Counted from the stretch's first letter, positions 1 through 9,411 are shown. The stretch: 64,000 nucleotides of DNA from an uncultured Eubacteriales bacterium (GCA_900079765.1 LT599017.1:868001-932000); one strand, 5' to 3'. Numbers and translations are program-made. The notes: a model not told the origin generated them from the letters alone.

Positions 1-314
1 TGAGCGGCATCCAGCTCACAACCCTGTCCGACGACATCGCCGGTCTCAACAAACAGATGACCACCCTCCAGAGCGAGGAAGCCCGGCTTCGCACCCAGTA
101 CGAGATGGCGTTTGACCTCGCCAGTATCGAGAGCGCGGTGACCTCCAACGGCTCCATGGTGAAACCCCAGAGCGGGCAGATTTTGTACCTCGATCTCTCC
201 GAGCCGGACAGAGTGGTGCTCTTCAAGCAGCCGGAGACTCCCCTCAAGGGTGTGTCAGGCGCGTTTGAGAGCGTAAAGGAAGTTGTCACCAATGTGATGG
301 AATATTTTAAGTAG
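1..314 (+). CDS. FtsL-like septum protein, 3' part only
   Basis: Open reading frame entering from the left edge, read from base 3 to the TAG at 312-314; the start lies outside the window. The visible 103 residues begin with a heptad-like, coiled-coil stretch (about residues 1-35, ending in a run of Gln, Glu and Arg) and continue into a short compact tail. No membrane segment is visible, but it would lie upstream in a bitopic FtsL/DivIC protein. The call rests mainly on position: in Firmicutes dcw clusters the small coiled-coil division protein FtsL is encoded immediately before the class B penicillin-binding protein, as here. Sequence similarity alone is weak, so any short coiled-coil division protein would fit. 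Confidence 0.55.
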   Translation, partial: SGIQLTTLSDDIAGLNKQMTTLQSEEARLRTQYEMAFDLASIESAVTSNGSMVKPQSGQILYLDLSEPDRVVLFKQPETPLKGVSGAFESVKEVVTNVMEYFK

Positions 315-378
315 TACCCGCCATATAGTTTTTAGGAGACCCGAAAGAGAAAAAGCGGGCGGCAGAGGGCCCGAATAG

Positions 379-417
379 AGAGGGCGTAGGAAAAAATACA
401 TTTTTCTTACGCCCTCT
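379..417 (+). other. Long stem-loop between ftsL-like gene and PBP gene
   Basis: Inverted repeat with arms at 379-388 and 408-417 (AGAGGGCGTA / TACGCCCTCT), extended inward by an A-run facing a T-run. It lies directly before the ribosome binding site of the PBP gene. It could act as a weak terminator or RNA-processing stem; the downstream T-run (TTTC) is short. Confidence 0.6.
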
Positions 418-442
418 TTCGTTGAGAAAGGGGTGGCGCGTC

Positions 443-2827
443 ATGCCGAGTGAACAGAAAAAACAGACTGACCGCCGCGCCAACCGGCTGATTTTAGGCC
501 GCACCATCATACTGATGGTGCTCTTTGGCGCGGCGCTTTTCATTCCCCTGCTGATAAAGCTCTACGACATCCAGATCAACCAGCACGACTACTACGAGCA
601 ACTTGCCATCGACCAGCAGACCAGGGACGTGGCGGTGGCGGCCAACCGGGGCACCATTTACGATAGCAAGGGCACCGCGCTGGCCATGAGCTCCACAGCC
701 TATGACATTATCCTCTCCCCCCGGGACATCGACACGGTACAGCAGAGCTACGCCGACGCGGTGGAGGACTATCGGGACGGCAAGCGGAAGAAACCGGTGG
801 ATTGGCCCGAGCCCACCGACGCCGCCATCGCTGAAAAGCTCTCCGCCATTCTGGGGCTGGAGCAGGAAAAAGTGCTCGGCCGTCTCGCCAAGAGCAATTC
901 CGCATACGAGCGCCTTGCCATCAAGGTGGAGGAGGACGTGGCCGACCAGGTGCGGGCCTTCATCACCGAGTACCACCTGGCAAACGGCCTCTATTGCAGC
1001 CCCACCAGCAAGCGGTACTACCCCTACTCCAGCCTCGCCGCTCAGGTCATCGGTTTCGTCAACGCCGACAACCAGGGAGCCTATGGCATGGAGGCCATTT
1101 ATAACTCCGACCTGGCCGGGGAGACCGGGCGGGTGGTGACCGCCAAGAACGGCAAGGGCACCGAGATGCTCTCCCGCTATGAAAACTACTACGACGCCAC
1201 CAACGGAAATAACCTGAACATTACCATTGACGCCACGATTCAGTACTACTGCGAGCGGATCCTGGAGACCGGCATTGAAAAATACGACGTGCAAAACGGT
1301 GGTTTTTGCATTGCCATGAACCCCAAGACCGGGGCCATCTTAGCCTGGGCCAACGCCCCGGACTATGACCTTAACCAGCCCAGCTCCGTCAGCGACGCCC
1401 AGCTGGAGGCGGCGGTGGAGGCGGCGAAGGCTACCTACGGAGAGGACAGCGACGAGTATAAGCAGGCCGTCTCCGATGCGCGGCTCAAGCAGTGGCGCAA
1501 CAAGGCCATCAACGACACCTATGAGCCCGGCTCCACCTTCAAGGCCATGGTGCTGGCCGCCGCGCTGGAGGAGGGCGTCGTGAATGAAAACAACACCTTC
1601 TACTGCTCCGGCAGTGTGACGGTGCCCGGCTGGGATAAGCCGATCCGCTGCTCCAAGCGCACCGGCCACGGCAGCCAGACCCTGGCCCAGGCGGTGGCCA
1701 ACTCCTGCAACCCCGCGTTTATCGCCATCGGCCAGCGGCTGGGAGCCGAGAAGTTCTATGACTATCTGGAGAACTTCGGCTTTACCTCCCTCACCGGCAT
1801 AGACTTGCAGGGCGAGGGCTCCAACCAGGTGTGGAGCCGCGACTTCTTCACCAGCCTTGAGGGGCAGTCCTCCCTGGCGACGGCCTCCTTCGGCCAGCGC
1901 CTCACCGTCACTCCCATCCAGCTCATCACGGCTGCCGCCTCCGTAGTCAACGGCGGCCACCTGATGCAGCCCTACGTGCTCCAGTCCATTACAGCCGCGG
2001 ACGGCACCGTCCTCCAGAGCACCGAGCCTACAGAGGTGCGTCAGGTCGTCAGCGAGCAGACCTCTGAGGAATGCAGGAAGATCCTGGAGGGCGTGGTGAA
2101 CGGCGGCACAGGCAAGAACGCCTATCAGGCTGGCTACCGCATCGGCGGAAAGACCGGCTCCTCCGAAACCAGCGAGACCGATCACACCATCGTCTCCTTC
2201 CTGGGCTTTGCCCCGGCGGACGATCCTCAGGTCATCATCCTCCTGGCCTATGATAACCCCAAGCCTGCCTCGCCCGGCGCGAATTACACAGCCGGCGGCG
2301 TGTATATCTCCGGCGGCAACATGGGCGCGCCCATGGCGGGCGAGCTGCTGGGCAACATTCTGGACTACATGGGCGTGGAGAAACAGTATACCGCCGAGGA
2401 GCTGACCCGCGTCGACGTGCTGGTGCCCAACGTTACCGGTCTTTCGTCCGCCGACGCTCAGGCCCAGGCGGCCGCCAAGGGGTTCACGGTGCGTGCCGTG
2501 GGCAGCGGCGAAACGGTGACCGACCAGATGCCTGCCCAAGGCGCCTCCATCCCCGGCGGAAGCCAGATCGTTCTCTACATGGGCGAGGCCAAGCCCACCG
2601 ACCTGGTGACCGTGCCCGACGTGACGGGCAAATCCCCCACCGCGGCTCAGGATGCGTTGGCCGCCGCGGGCCTCTATATGAAAGCGGCGGGTATTCTGGG
2701 GAGCGACACCTCCGCGACCATTGCCGCGAGCCAGTCCATCAACGGGGGAACCAGTGTGGAACGGGGTACTGTCATCAAGGTACAGTTCATGGACAACGTG
2801 GCATCCACTGCAGGCACAGGATTCTAA
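443..2827 (+). CDS. ftsI: Class B penicillin-binding protein with two PASTA domains (FtsI/PBP2x/SpoVD type)
   Basis: Transpeptidase that cross-links septal or spore-cortex peptidoglycan outside the membrane, working with the SEDS protein FtsW. 794 residues from ATG 443, chosen over an in-frame TTG at 422 because GAGAAAGGGG sits about 10 bases upstream of the ATG. An N-terminal membrane anchor (about residues 15-40, LILGRTIILMVLFGAALFI) is followed by a dimerisation region and the transpeptidase with all three active-site motifs: S364-T-F-K367, S421-C-N423 and K570-T-G572. Two PASTA domains close the protein (about 658-717 and 723-787). The antisense strand carries long reading frames that are only shadows. 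Vegetative FtsI and sporulation SpoVD cannot be separated from sequence alone; two PASTA repeats and a place next to ftsL suit either. Confidence 0.93.
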   Translation: MPSEQKKQTDRRANRLILGRTIILMVLFGAALFIPLLIKLYDIQINQHDYYEQLAIDQQTRDVAVAANRGTIYDSKGTALAMSSTAYDIILSPRDIDTVQQSYADAVEDYRDGKRKKPVDWPEPTDAAIAEKLSAILGLEQEKVLGRLAKSNSAYERLAIKVEEDVADQVRAFITEYHLANGLYCSPTSKRYYPYSSLAAQVIGFVNADNQGAYGMEAIYNSDLAGETGRVVTAKNGKGTEMLSRYENYYDATNGNNLNITIDATIQYYCERILETGIEKYDVQNGGFCIAMNPKTGAILAWANAPDYDLNQPSSVSDAQLEAAVEAAKATYGEDSDEYKQAVSDARLKQWRNKAINDTYEPGSTFKAMVLAAALEEGVVNENNTFYCSGSVTVPGWDKPIRCSKRTGHGSQTLAQAVANSCNPAFIAIGQRLGAEKFYDYLENFGFTSLTGIDLQGEGSNQVWSRDFFTSLEGQSSLATASFGQRLTVTPIQLITAAASVVNGGHLMQPYVLQSITAADGTVLQSTEPTEVRQVVSEQTSEECRKILEGVVNGGTGKNAYQAGYRIGGKTGSSETSETDHTIVSFLGFAPADDPQVIILLAYDNPKPASPGANYTAGGVYISGGNMGAPMAGELLGNILDYMGVEKQYTAEELTRVDVLVPNVTGLSSADAQAQAAAKGFTVRAVGSGETVTDQMPAQGASIPGGSQIVLYMGEAKPTDLVTVPDVTGKSPTAAQDALAAAGLYMKAAGILGSDTSATIAASQSINGGTSVERGTVIKVQFMDNVASTAGTGF

Positions 2828-2870
2828 GTTGCGCTACCGGCGATTTCCATAAAGTTTGGGTGGTGATTGT

Positions 2871-4325
2871 ATGCAGCTTGCGCGCTTGTTAGAGGGAGTA
2901 GAGCTCTTGGCGGACCACACCGTCGGAGACGTCACAATTACAGGCGTCTGCTACGACACCAGAGAGATGGAGCCGGGCAACCTCTTCGTGGCCCTGCCCG
3001 GCTACAAGACCGACGGCCACAAGTATATTCATGAGGCAATCGGAAAGGGTGCGGCGGCGGTAATCTGCCAGCGTCTCCCCGAGGGGGAGGGGCCGTGGAT
3101 GATCGTCCCTGACGCCCGGGCCGCGCTGGCGGTGCTCTCGGCAAACTGGTTTGGCCACCCGGCGCGGGAACTCTGCGTTGTTGGCGTCACCGGCACCAAC
3201 GGAAAGACCACCACAACATACCTGATGAAATCGGTGCTGGAGCAGGTTTTAAAGGCCAAAGTGGGCCTGATCGGCACCAACCAGAACATGATCGGGGAAG
3301 AGGTCCTCCCCGCCCACCGCACCACTCCGGAGTCCTACGAGGTGCAGAAACTCCTGCGGGAGATGGCGGACGCGGGGTGCAGCCACGCGGTGATGGAGGT
3401 CTCCTCTCATGCGCTGGTTCTCCACCGCGTGGATGAGATATTCTTTCACGCGGGTATCTTTACCAATCTGACCCAGGACCATCTGGACTTCCACGGGACG
3501 ATGGAAAGCTATCGAGCCGCCAAGGGCCTCCTCTTTGCCCAAGCCCGGACGGCAATCCTCAACCTTGATGACGAGGCCGGGGCCTACTACGCGCAGACCG
3601 CGCCCTGTGAGGTGTTTACCTACTCGGAGCGGAAGGATGCCGCCGATCTGACAGCCAAGAACCTGCGCCTCTTCCCCGACCGGGTGGAGTTCGAGGCGGT
3701 GGCGGTGGGGGCCATTTCCCGGGTAAGGCTGCCCATCCCCGGCGGATTTACGGTGTATAACGCGCTGGGCGTTATCGCCTGCTGTATGGCCCTGGGGCTG
3801 GAACTGGCCGACGTTGCGCGGGCCCTGGGCCGCGCCGAGGGGGTGAAGGGGCGCATCGAGGTTGTGCCCACCCCCACGGACTACACGGTGATCATCGACT
3901 ATGCCCACACGCCCGATGCGCTGGAGAATATCCTCACCGCCGTACGGGACTTCACCAAGGGGCGGCTGATCTGCCTCTTCGGCTGCGGCGGCGACCGGGA
4001 CCGTACCAAGCGGCCCGTTATGGGCGGCATCGCCTCGTCCCTGGCGGACCTATGCGTCGTCACGTCGGATAACCCGCGCACCGAGGAACCGTCTGCCATC
4101 ATCACAGACATTCTGGACGGCATGGGTACGGGTGGTGCGCCCCGCCTGGTGGAGGCTGACCGCCGGGCGGCCATCCGCATGGCCCTGTCGGAGGCCCGAA
4201 CGGGGGATGTGGTGGTTCTGGCGGGAAAAGGGCATGAGACCTATCAGGAGATCGACGGCGTGCAGCACCACCTGGACGAGCGGGAAGAGGTGGCTCGGTA
4301 CTTCGATACGTGTACAGAGAAATGA
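2871..4325 (+). CDS. murE: UDP-MurNAc-L-Ala-D-Glu:meso-diaminopimelate ligase MurE
   Basis: Cytoplasmic ATP-dependent ligase adding the third amino acid to the peptidoglycan stem peptide. 484 residues from ATG 2871 (an in-frame TTG at 2856 has no better Shine-Dalgarno). The P-loop GVTGTNGKTTTTYLM is near residue 110, and the substrate-selecting motif DNPR (within VVTSDNPRTEEP, about residue 400) predicts meso-diaminopimelate rather than lysine. Family length is normal. The usual next gene, murF, is missing; instead a 228-base gap with an RNA-like element leads to mraY. Confidence 0.96.
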   Translation: MQLARLLEGVELLADHTVGDVTITGVCYDTREMEPGNLFVALPGYKTDGHKYIHEAIGKGAAAVICQRLPEGEGPWMIVPDARAALAVLSANWFGHPARELCVVGVTGTNGKTTTTYLMKSVLEQVLKAKVGLIGTNQNMIGEEVLPAHRTTPESYEVQKLLREMADAGCSHAVMEVSSHALVLHRVDEIFFHAGIFTNLTQDHLDFHGTMESYRAAKGLLFAQARTAILNLDDEAGAYYAQTAPCEVFTYSERKDAADLTAKNLRLFPDRVEFEAVAVGAISRVRLPIPGGFTVYNALGVIACCMALGLELADVARALGRAEGVKGRIEVVPTPTDYTVIIDYAHTPDALENILTAVRDFTKGRLICLFGCGGDRDRTKRPVMGGIASSLADLCVVTSDNPRTEEPSAIITDILDGMGTGGAPRLVEADRRAAIRMALSEARTGDVVVLAGKGHETYQEIDGVQHHLDEREEVARYFDTCTEK

Positions 4326-4392
4326 GTAGGTAAGCCGATTTTTTGTCATTTTTTTAAGTGGAAAAAGGGTTGCCCCATGTGGTAAAATACTC

Positions 4393-4476
4393 AGACCATC
4401 AATAGACCCCTCCTCTGAAACTTTCGGAGGAAAATTAGTGTGAAAAAGAACTTTCGGAGTTTTCTTTCACATACAG
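4393..4476 (+). ncRNA. Two-hairpin structured RNA element, copy A (unassigned family)
   Basis: A conserved block, seen again at 29445-29526. It starts AGAC, then an ACCCC tract, hairpin 1 (arms CCTCTGAA at 4412-4419 and TTCGGAGG at 4423-4430, three-base loop), a linker ending TTAGT, hairpin 2 (arms at 4440-4452 and 4458-4470, one mismatch, loop TTCGG) and the tail ATACA. Between the copies the unpaired parts are conserved while the hairpin 2 arms differ in sequence yet still pair, as expected of a functional RNA. It lies in the murE-mraY gap, followed by two further stems. I do not recognise a known riboswitch or ribozyme core. It could also be a mobile palindromic repeat. Confidence 0.6.
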
Positions 4477-4510
4477 ATACTTTGCTTTCTAGTAAAGCGG
4501 GACGACAAGA

Positions 4511-4533
4511 GCGGCGGGTGTGTGTTCCGCCGC
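4511..4533 (+). other. GC stem-loop in the mraY leader
   Basis: Perfect 7-base stem GCGGCGG / CCGCCGC around a nine-base loop, ending about eight bases before the mraY Shine-Dalgarno GGAGG. No T-run follows, so it is not a standard terminator. It could influence translation or act as the 3' part of the upstream RNA element. Confidence 0.5.
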
Positions 4534-4553
4534 GGTGTTTGGAGGTTCAAAGG

Positions 4554-5540
4554 ATGCGTTTTGCGGTTAGTTTTCTGGTGGCGTTCGCCGTTGCCTATCT
4601 GGCGGGGAAGGCCCTCATCCCTGCTCTGCGCCGGCTGAAGGCCGGGCAGAGCATTAAGGAAGACGGCCCCACCTGGCATATGTCCAAACAGGGGACCCCC
4701 ACGATGGGCGGCCTCATGTTCATCATCGGCATCGCCGCCGCCATTCTCGCGGTAGGTTGGCAGGACATTGCCGCCGGGGACTACGGGGCCCTCTTCGTGC
4801 TGGCGTTCTCCGGCGTGTTCGGCGCCATCGGCTTTATCGACGACTACATGAAGGTGAAGTACCATCACAACACCGGCCTCTCCGCGTCGGCCAAATTTCT
4901 CCTCCAGCTGGCGGCGGCCATTCTCTTCACCGTGCTTATGAGCCGGTTCGGGTACATCAGCTTTAATCTCTACATCCCCTTCGTCAACCTATCCCTCCCA
5001 CTGCCGCCATGGCTTTACATGGTCTTTGCCGCCTTCGTCATGGTGGCGACGGTGAATGCCGTCAACCTGACCGACGGGGTCGACGGACTGGCCGCCGGGG
5101 TGACCATGCCCGTGGCTCTCTTTTTCCTGGCGGTGTCCGCCCTGTGGGGGAAGGGAGAGCTGGGGGTGTTCTCCGCGGCGCTGATGGGGGGACTCCTCGC
5201 TTTCCTGCTCTATAACTTCCACCCGGCCCAGGTTTTCATGGGGGATACCGGCTCTCTCTTCCTGGGGGGGGCGGTGTGCGGGCTGGCGTTCGCCCTTGAT
5301 ATCCCACTGGTGATCGTCCTGATCGGCATTATCTACGTGGCTGAGACGCTATCCGATATCATCCAGGTGGCTTACTTCAAGGCCACCCACGGCAAGCGCA
5401 TCTTCCGCATGGCGCCACTCCATCATCACCTGGAGTTGGGAGGGTGGAGCGAGGTGAAACTGTTCACCATCTTCACCCTTATTACCCTGGCCGCCTGCGC
5501 GCTGGCCTACATGGGCGTGATGGACCGGTTTCCCATGTAA
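4554..5540 (+). CDS. mraY: Phospho-N-acetylmuramoyl-pentapeptide transferase MraY
   Basis: Integral membrane enzyme that moves phospho-MurNAc-pentapeptide onto undecaprenyl phosphate to make lipid I. 328 residues from ATG 4554, preceded by GGAGG at 4541-4545; an in-frame upstream extension to GTG 4440 runs through the RNA element and is not credible. Family signatures are present: the DDYMKV aspartate pair, NLTDGVDGLAAG, MGDTGSLFLGG and the C-terminal HHHLE. About ten hydrophobic segments are visible. It is followed after 42 bases by ftsW; the murD gene that normally separates them is absent. Confidence 0.97.
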   Translation: MRFAVSFLVAFAVAYLAGKALIPALRRLKAGQSIKEDGPTWHMSKQGTPTMGGLMFIIGIAAAILAVGWQDIAAGDYGALFVLAFSGVFGAIGFIDDYMKVKYHHNTGLSASAKFLLQLAAAILFTVLMSRFGYISFNLYIPFVNLSLPLPPWLYMVFAAFVMVATVNAVNLTDGVDGLAAGVTMPVALFFLAVSALWGKGELGVFSAALMGGLLAFLLYNFHPAQVFMGDTGSLFLGGAVCGLAFALDIPLVIVLIGIIYVAETLSDIIQVAYFKATHGKRIFRMAPLHHHLELGGWSEVKLFTIFTLITLAACALAYMGVMDRFPM

Positions 5541-5582
5541 AAACAAGCGGGCAACATCGATGTATGAGAGGGGGCGAGGCTT

Positions 5583-6797
5583 TTGGCGCAAAAATTGAAA
5601 CGGGACCTGACCGTGGAGGAGCAGCTCGCCCGGGGCCCGCTGGATATGCCGTTTCTCATGCTAACCCTGCTGCTGACGGGCATCGGCCTCATCATGGTCT
5701 TCTCGGCCTCCTACGCCTCGGCTTATTACGACGCGACGGTGGCGAAGCACGACCCCGCCTTTTATTTTATAAGGCAGATGATCTTCGGCGTGGTGGGAAT
5801 TGCCGCCATGTATGTTATCTCCAAGATTAACTACCAGACCTTCCGCTGGATGTCGGTCTTCGCCCTGGCCGGGTCTATTGTACTGCTGATTTTGGTGCTG
5901 CCCTTCGGCTATGGCAGGGCTACCGTGGGTGCCCAGCGGTGGATGAACATCGGGCCCATCAACCTCCAGCCCTCGGAGGTCGCCAAGCTGGGTGTCATCA
6001 TGTACTTTGCGGCCCGACTATCCAAGCGGGGGACCGAGAAAAAGAAATCCTATGACAAGCGCAAGCTCTCTGGCCGCCTCCTTATTCTTCTGGATAAGAT
6101 CGGCCTGCTGGAGCTCGTCCCCTACGTGGCCGTTTTGGGCGTGGTGTGCGTCCTTTTGCTGCTGGAGCCCCATATGTCGGGCACCATCCTTATGCTGGTG
6201 GCGGGAGCAAGCGTCCTTTTCGCGGGTGGCATCAAGCTCCACTGGTTTGCCATCGGCGGCAGCGCGGTGGGCGCGGGGCTGTGGTACATCATCACCAACA
6301 CCTCCTATATGGCCTCCCGCATTCAGCTCTGGCTTAATCCGTGGAGCGATCCGCTGGGTAAGGGGTATCAGACCATCCAGTCCCTTCTGGCCATCGGCTC
6401 GGGCGGGTTGCTGGGCGTGGGGCTGGGCAACTCAAGACAAAAATTTCTCTACCTGCCCGAGCCGGAGAACGACTTTATCTTCTCCATTCTCTGCGAGGAA
6501 CTGGGATATCTGGGGGCGGCCATTGTACTCATTCTCTTCGCCCTGCTCATCATCCGTGGGTACTGGATTGCCGTCCACGCCCGGGACCGGTTTGGGGCGC
6601 TGCTGGTGGTGGGCATCACCACGCTGATGGCGGTGCAGGTATTCCTCAACATCGCGGTGGTGACCAATTTCTTCCCCACCACGGGAATCTCTCTCCCATT
6701 CTTCAGCTATGGGGGTACGGCGCTGATGATCCAATTGGCCGAGATGGGCATCGTTCTTTCGGTCTCGCGCCAAATCCCTGCCGCGCGGCAGGGATAA
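5583..6797 (+). CDS. ftsW: SEDS peptidoglycan glycosyltransferase FtsW/SpoVE
   Basis: Polytopic membrane glycosyltransferase polymerising lipid II at the septum with the class B PBP encoded upstream. 404 residues from TTG 5583, supported by GAGAGGGGG about nine bases upstream; the next in-frame ATG at 5646 would cut into the first membrane segment. The family signature FPTTGISLPFFSYGG is near the C-terminus. Roughly ten membrane spans are visible, with a large loop around residues 140-175 rich in Lys and Arg. FtsW and SpoVE are paralogues and cannot be told apart here. Confidence 0.93.
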   Translation: MAQKLKRDLTVEEQLARGPLDMPFLMLTLLLTGIGLIMVFSASYASAYYDATVAKHDPAFYFIRQMIFGVVGIAAMYVISKINYQTFRWMSVFALAGSIVLLILVLPFGYGRATVGAQRWMNIGPINLQPSEVAKLGVIMYFAARLSKRGTEKKKSYDKRKLSGRLLILLDKIGLLELVPYVAVLGVVCVLLLLEPHMSGTILMLVAGASVLFAGGIKLHWFAIGGSAVGAGLWYIITNTSYMASRIQLWLNPWSDPLGKGYQTIQSLLAIGSGGLLGVGLGNSRQKFLYLPEPENDFIFSILCEELGYLGAAIVLILFALLIIRGYWIAVHARDRFGALLVVGITTLMAVQVFLNIAVVTNFFPTTGISLPFFSYGGTALMIQLAEMGIVLSVSRQIPAARQG

Positions 6798-6834
6798 GGC
6801 GCATTTCAAGAAATAGTAGGAGGAACGGGAAACC

Positions 6835-7959
6835 ATGAAGATCCTCTTTACCTGCGGCGGCACGGCGGGACACGTGAACCCCGCCGTCGCCCTGGCAAGG
6901 CTCTTTCAAGAGCGGCACCCGGGCTGCAAGGTCCTCTTTGTGGGGGCCGACGGCGGCATGGAGACCACGCTGGTGCCCAAAGAAGGCTTTGAAATCAAGA
7001 CCGTCACCATAACGAATTTCCGCCGCTCCCTTACCCCTGCGGCAGTGGGTCACAACCTGAAGACTCTCTTCAACATGGGCAGGAGCCGGGGGCAGTCCAA
7101 GGCCATCCTGGACGACTTTAAGCCCGACTTGGTGGTCGGTACCGGGGGGTACGCGTCCTACCCGGTGGTCTCTGCCGCCGCGAAGCGGGGCATTCCCACG
7201 GCGGTGCACGAGTCCAACGCCGTGCCCGGCCTCACCACCAAGACCCTCGCTAAGGTGGTAGACGCCGTCATGGTGGGCTTTGAGGAGAGCCGCAGCCACT
7301 ACGACTGCCCCGAGAAGGTGACCGTCACCGGCACGCCGGTGCGCGGTGACTTCTTCCTCTATACCCGCTCCGAGGCGCGGGAGAAACTGGGCCTCACCGA
7401 CGACGCGCCCTTGGTGCTCTCCTACTGGGGGAGTCTGGGGGCAGAGGTGATGAACGGTTATATGGCCGACTTTATCGCCACCGAATGTAAGAAGGGCGAG
7501 CCCTTCCACCACCTCCACGGCGCGGGGCGGGACTTCTCCCGTCTGACCCGGAGCCTGGCGGAGCGGGACATCCATTTGGCTGACCACCCCAGGGTGGAGG
7601 TGCGGGAGTACATCTACGATATGCCGCTGGTCATGGCGGCGGCCGATTTGGTTATCTGCCGGGCTGGGGCCTCCACGGTGTCGGAGCTGTCCGCCATCGC
7701 GAAACCCGCCATTCTGGTGCCTTCCCCCAACGTGACCGCCGACCATCAGACCAAAAACGCCAGGGTTCTGGCCGATGCGGGCGGCGCAATCCTCCTCCCC
7801 GAGCGGGAGTGCGGGGGCGAGGCGCTGTGGGAGGCCGCGGCGGAGCTGTTGAACAACAAGGAAAAGCGCGCGGCTATGCGGCAGGCCCTTCGTGAGATGG
7901 CCGTGCCCGACGCGGCGGAGAAAATTTACGAGACGCTGACTAAACTGCTGAAAAGCTGA
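6835..7959 (+). CDS. murG: UDP-GlcNAc:lipid I N-acetylglucosaminyltransferase MurG
   Basis: Peripheral GT28 glycosyltransferase that converts lipid I to lipid II on the inner face of the membrane. 374 residues from ATG 6835, with AGGAGG about nine bases upstream. The N-terminal glycine loop TCGGTAGHVNPA and the nucleotide-binding segment RAGASTVSEL followed by ADHQTKNA are intact. Two Rossmann-like halves fit the family length. Confidence 0.96.
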   Translation: MKILFTCGGTAGHVNPAVALARLFQERHPGCKVLFVGADGGMETTLVPKEGFEIKTVTITNFRRSLTPAAVGHNLKTLFNMGRSRGQSKAILDDFKPDLVVGTGGYASYPVVSAAAKRGIPTAVHESNAVPGLTTKTLAKVVDAVMVGFEESRSHYDCPEKVTVTGTPVRGDFFLYTRSEAREKLGLTDDAPLVLSYWGSLGAEVMNGYMADFIATECKKGEPFHHLHGAGRDFSRLTRSLAERDIHLADHPRVEVREYIYDMPLVMAAADLVICRAGASTVSELSAIAKPAILVPSPNVTADHQTKNARVLADAGGAILLPERECGGEALWEAAAELLNNKEKRAAMRQALREMAVPDAAEKIYETLTKLLKS

Positions 7960-8076
7960 CCGTTTGCCGGGAGACAGGGGCCATTTTCCTCCGGACAGGC
8001 CACCGTCACTCTCAACCTCCGCTCCGCATAGTATGGCCTGAGCAAATCAATACCAACTTTGCGGAGGACGGACCAT

Positions 8077-9333
8077 ATGAGTGCTTTTTTGGTGGAGGGG
8101 GGGCGCCTCCTCTCCGGTACAGCCAGGGTACATGGCGCGAAAAACAGTGTTTTACCCATTTTAGCGGCTACGATCCTGGCCGAGGGGGAGAGCGTGCTCC
8201 ACAACTGCCCCGACCTCTCAGACGTGACCGCATCCCTCGCCATCCTGGAGCATCTGGGATGTAAGACCCGGAAGGAAGGGGACACGGTCTGCGTGGACGC
8301 CTCCCACGTCACGGAGAGCGACGTACCCGATCAGCTTATGCGGGAGATGCGCTCCTCCGTTATCTTTCTGGGAGCTATTTTAGGCCGCATGGGGGAGGCG
8401 GGCCTCTCCTTCCCCGGCGGGTGTGAGCTGGGGCCGAGGCCTATCGACCTCCACCTGGCGGCCATCCGCGCCCTGGGGGCAGACATCCGGGAGCAGGGGG
8501 GCGAGCTGCGCTGTACGGGGCAGAAGCTGACCGGGTGCGAAATTACCCTATCCACCCCCAGTGTGGGAGCTACTGAGAACGCAATGCTGACGGCGGTGCG
8601 GGCCCAGGGGGTTACCACCATCACCAACGCGGCCCGTGAGCCCGAGATCGTCGATTTACAGGAATTTTTGATTACCATGGGGGCCAAGGTACGCGGGGCG
8701 GGCAGCTCGGTAGTCACCATCGAGGGGGGCATACCCCTCCACGGCGGAGAGCACACCATCATGGGCGACCGCATCGTGGCCGCAACCTATCTCTCCGCCG
8801 TGGCCGCGGCGGGGGGCGAGGCCGAGGTGGTGGGCTCGGACTACCGGCATCTCTCCACCGTCACAGCAGTACTGGCCGAGGCGGGCTGCAGGATACATAG
8901 CGAGGGCAAGCGCATCGCTATTCAGTGTTCTGCTCCGCTGCGCGGCGTGCGCCCGGTGCGCACCGCGCCGTATCCCGGCTTTCCTACCGACGCCCAGGCG
9001 CCCCTTATGGCGGCCCTCGCCAGGAGCGAGGGGACCAGCGTTTTCGTAGAGAACATTTTTGAGAGCCGGTTCCGCCACGTGGATGAGCTCGCCCGCATGG
9101 GGGCTGACATCCGGGTGGAGGGCAGGGTGGCCGTGGTTTACGGCGTACCCCGGCTTCACGGCGCGGAGGTCCGCGCCGCCGACCTGCGTGGAGGTGCTGC
9201 TTTAGTGGTGGCCGCCCTGGGGGCCCAGGGGAGAAGTACTATCACCGGCCTTCAGCACACGGACCGGGGCTATCAGGACCTGGACGAGGTGCTGCGCGGC
9301 CTGGGGGCTGACATCAGAAGGATAGACAGCTAG
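8077..9333 (+). CDS. murA: UDP-N-acetylglucosamine 1-carboxyvinyltransferase MurA
   Basis: First committed enzyme of peptidoglycan synthesis, transferring enolpyruvate from PEP to UDP-GlcNAc. 418 residues from ATG 8077 (GCGGAGGA upstream; an in-frame TTG at 8059 is less likely). The active-site cysteine, the one attacked by fosfomycin, is present in FPGGCELGPRPID. In Bacillus subtilis murB occupies this slot between murG and divIB; here it is murA. The 117-base gap before it shows no clear promoter. Confidence 0.95.
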   Translation: MSAFLVEGGRLLSGTARVHGAKNSVLPILAATILAEGESVLHNCPDLSDVTASLAILEHLGCKTRKEGDTVCVDASHVTESDVPDQLMREMRSSVIFLGAILGRMGEAGLSFPGGCELGPRPIDLHLAAIRALGADIREQGGELRCTGQKLTGCEITLSTPSVGATENAMLTAVRAQGVTTITNAAREPEIVDLQEFLITMGAKVRGAGSSVVTIEGGIPLHGGEHTIMGDRIVAATYLSAVAAAGGEAEVVGSDYRHLSTVTAVLAEAGCRIHSEGKRIAIQCSAPLRGVRPVRTAPYPGFPTDAQAPLMAALARSEGTSVFVENIFESRFRHVDELARMGADIRVEGRVAVVYGVPRLHGAEVRAADLRGGAALVVAALGAQGRSTITGLQHTDRGYQDLDEVLRGLGADIRRIDS

Positions 9334-9411
9334 ATAAAGTTTAAGAATTTATTTATGCTTTGTTCTTAAATACCCTGTATACTAGTAGAAAAAAGTAGAG
9401 GAATGGAACGA

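Noticed and set aside
1340-2539. 399-residue minus-strand open frame opposite the PBP gene
   Set aside because: Shadow of the PBP coding sequence; no Shine-Dalgarno and no protein-like motif.
4440-4553. N-terminal extension of mraY starting at GTG 4440
   Set aside because: It translates through the hairpin element, lacks conservation with MraY N-termini, and ATG 4554 has a proper GGAGG site.
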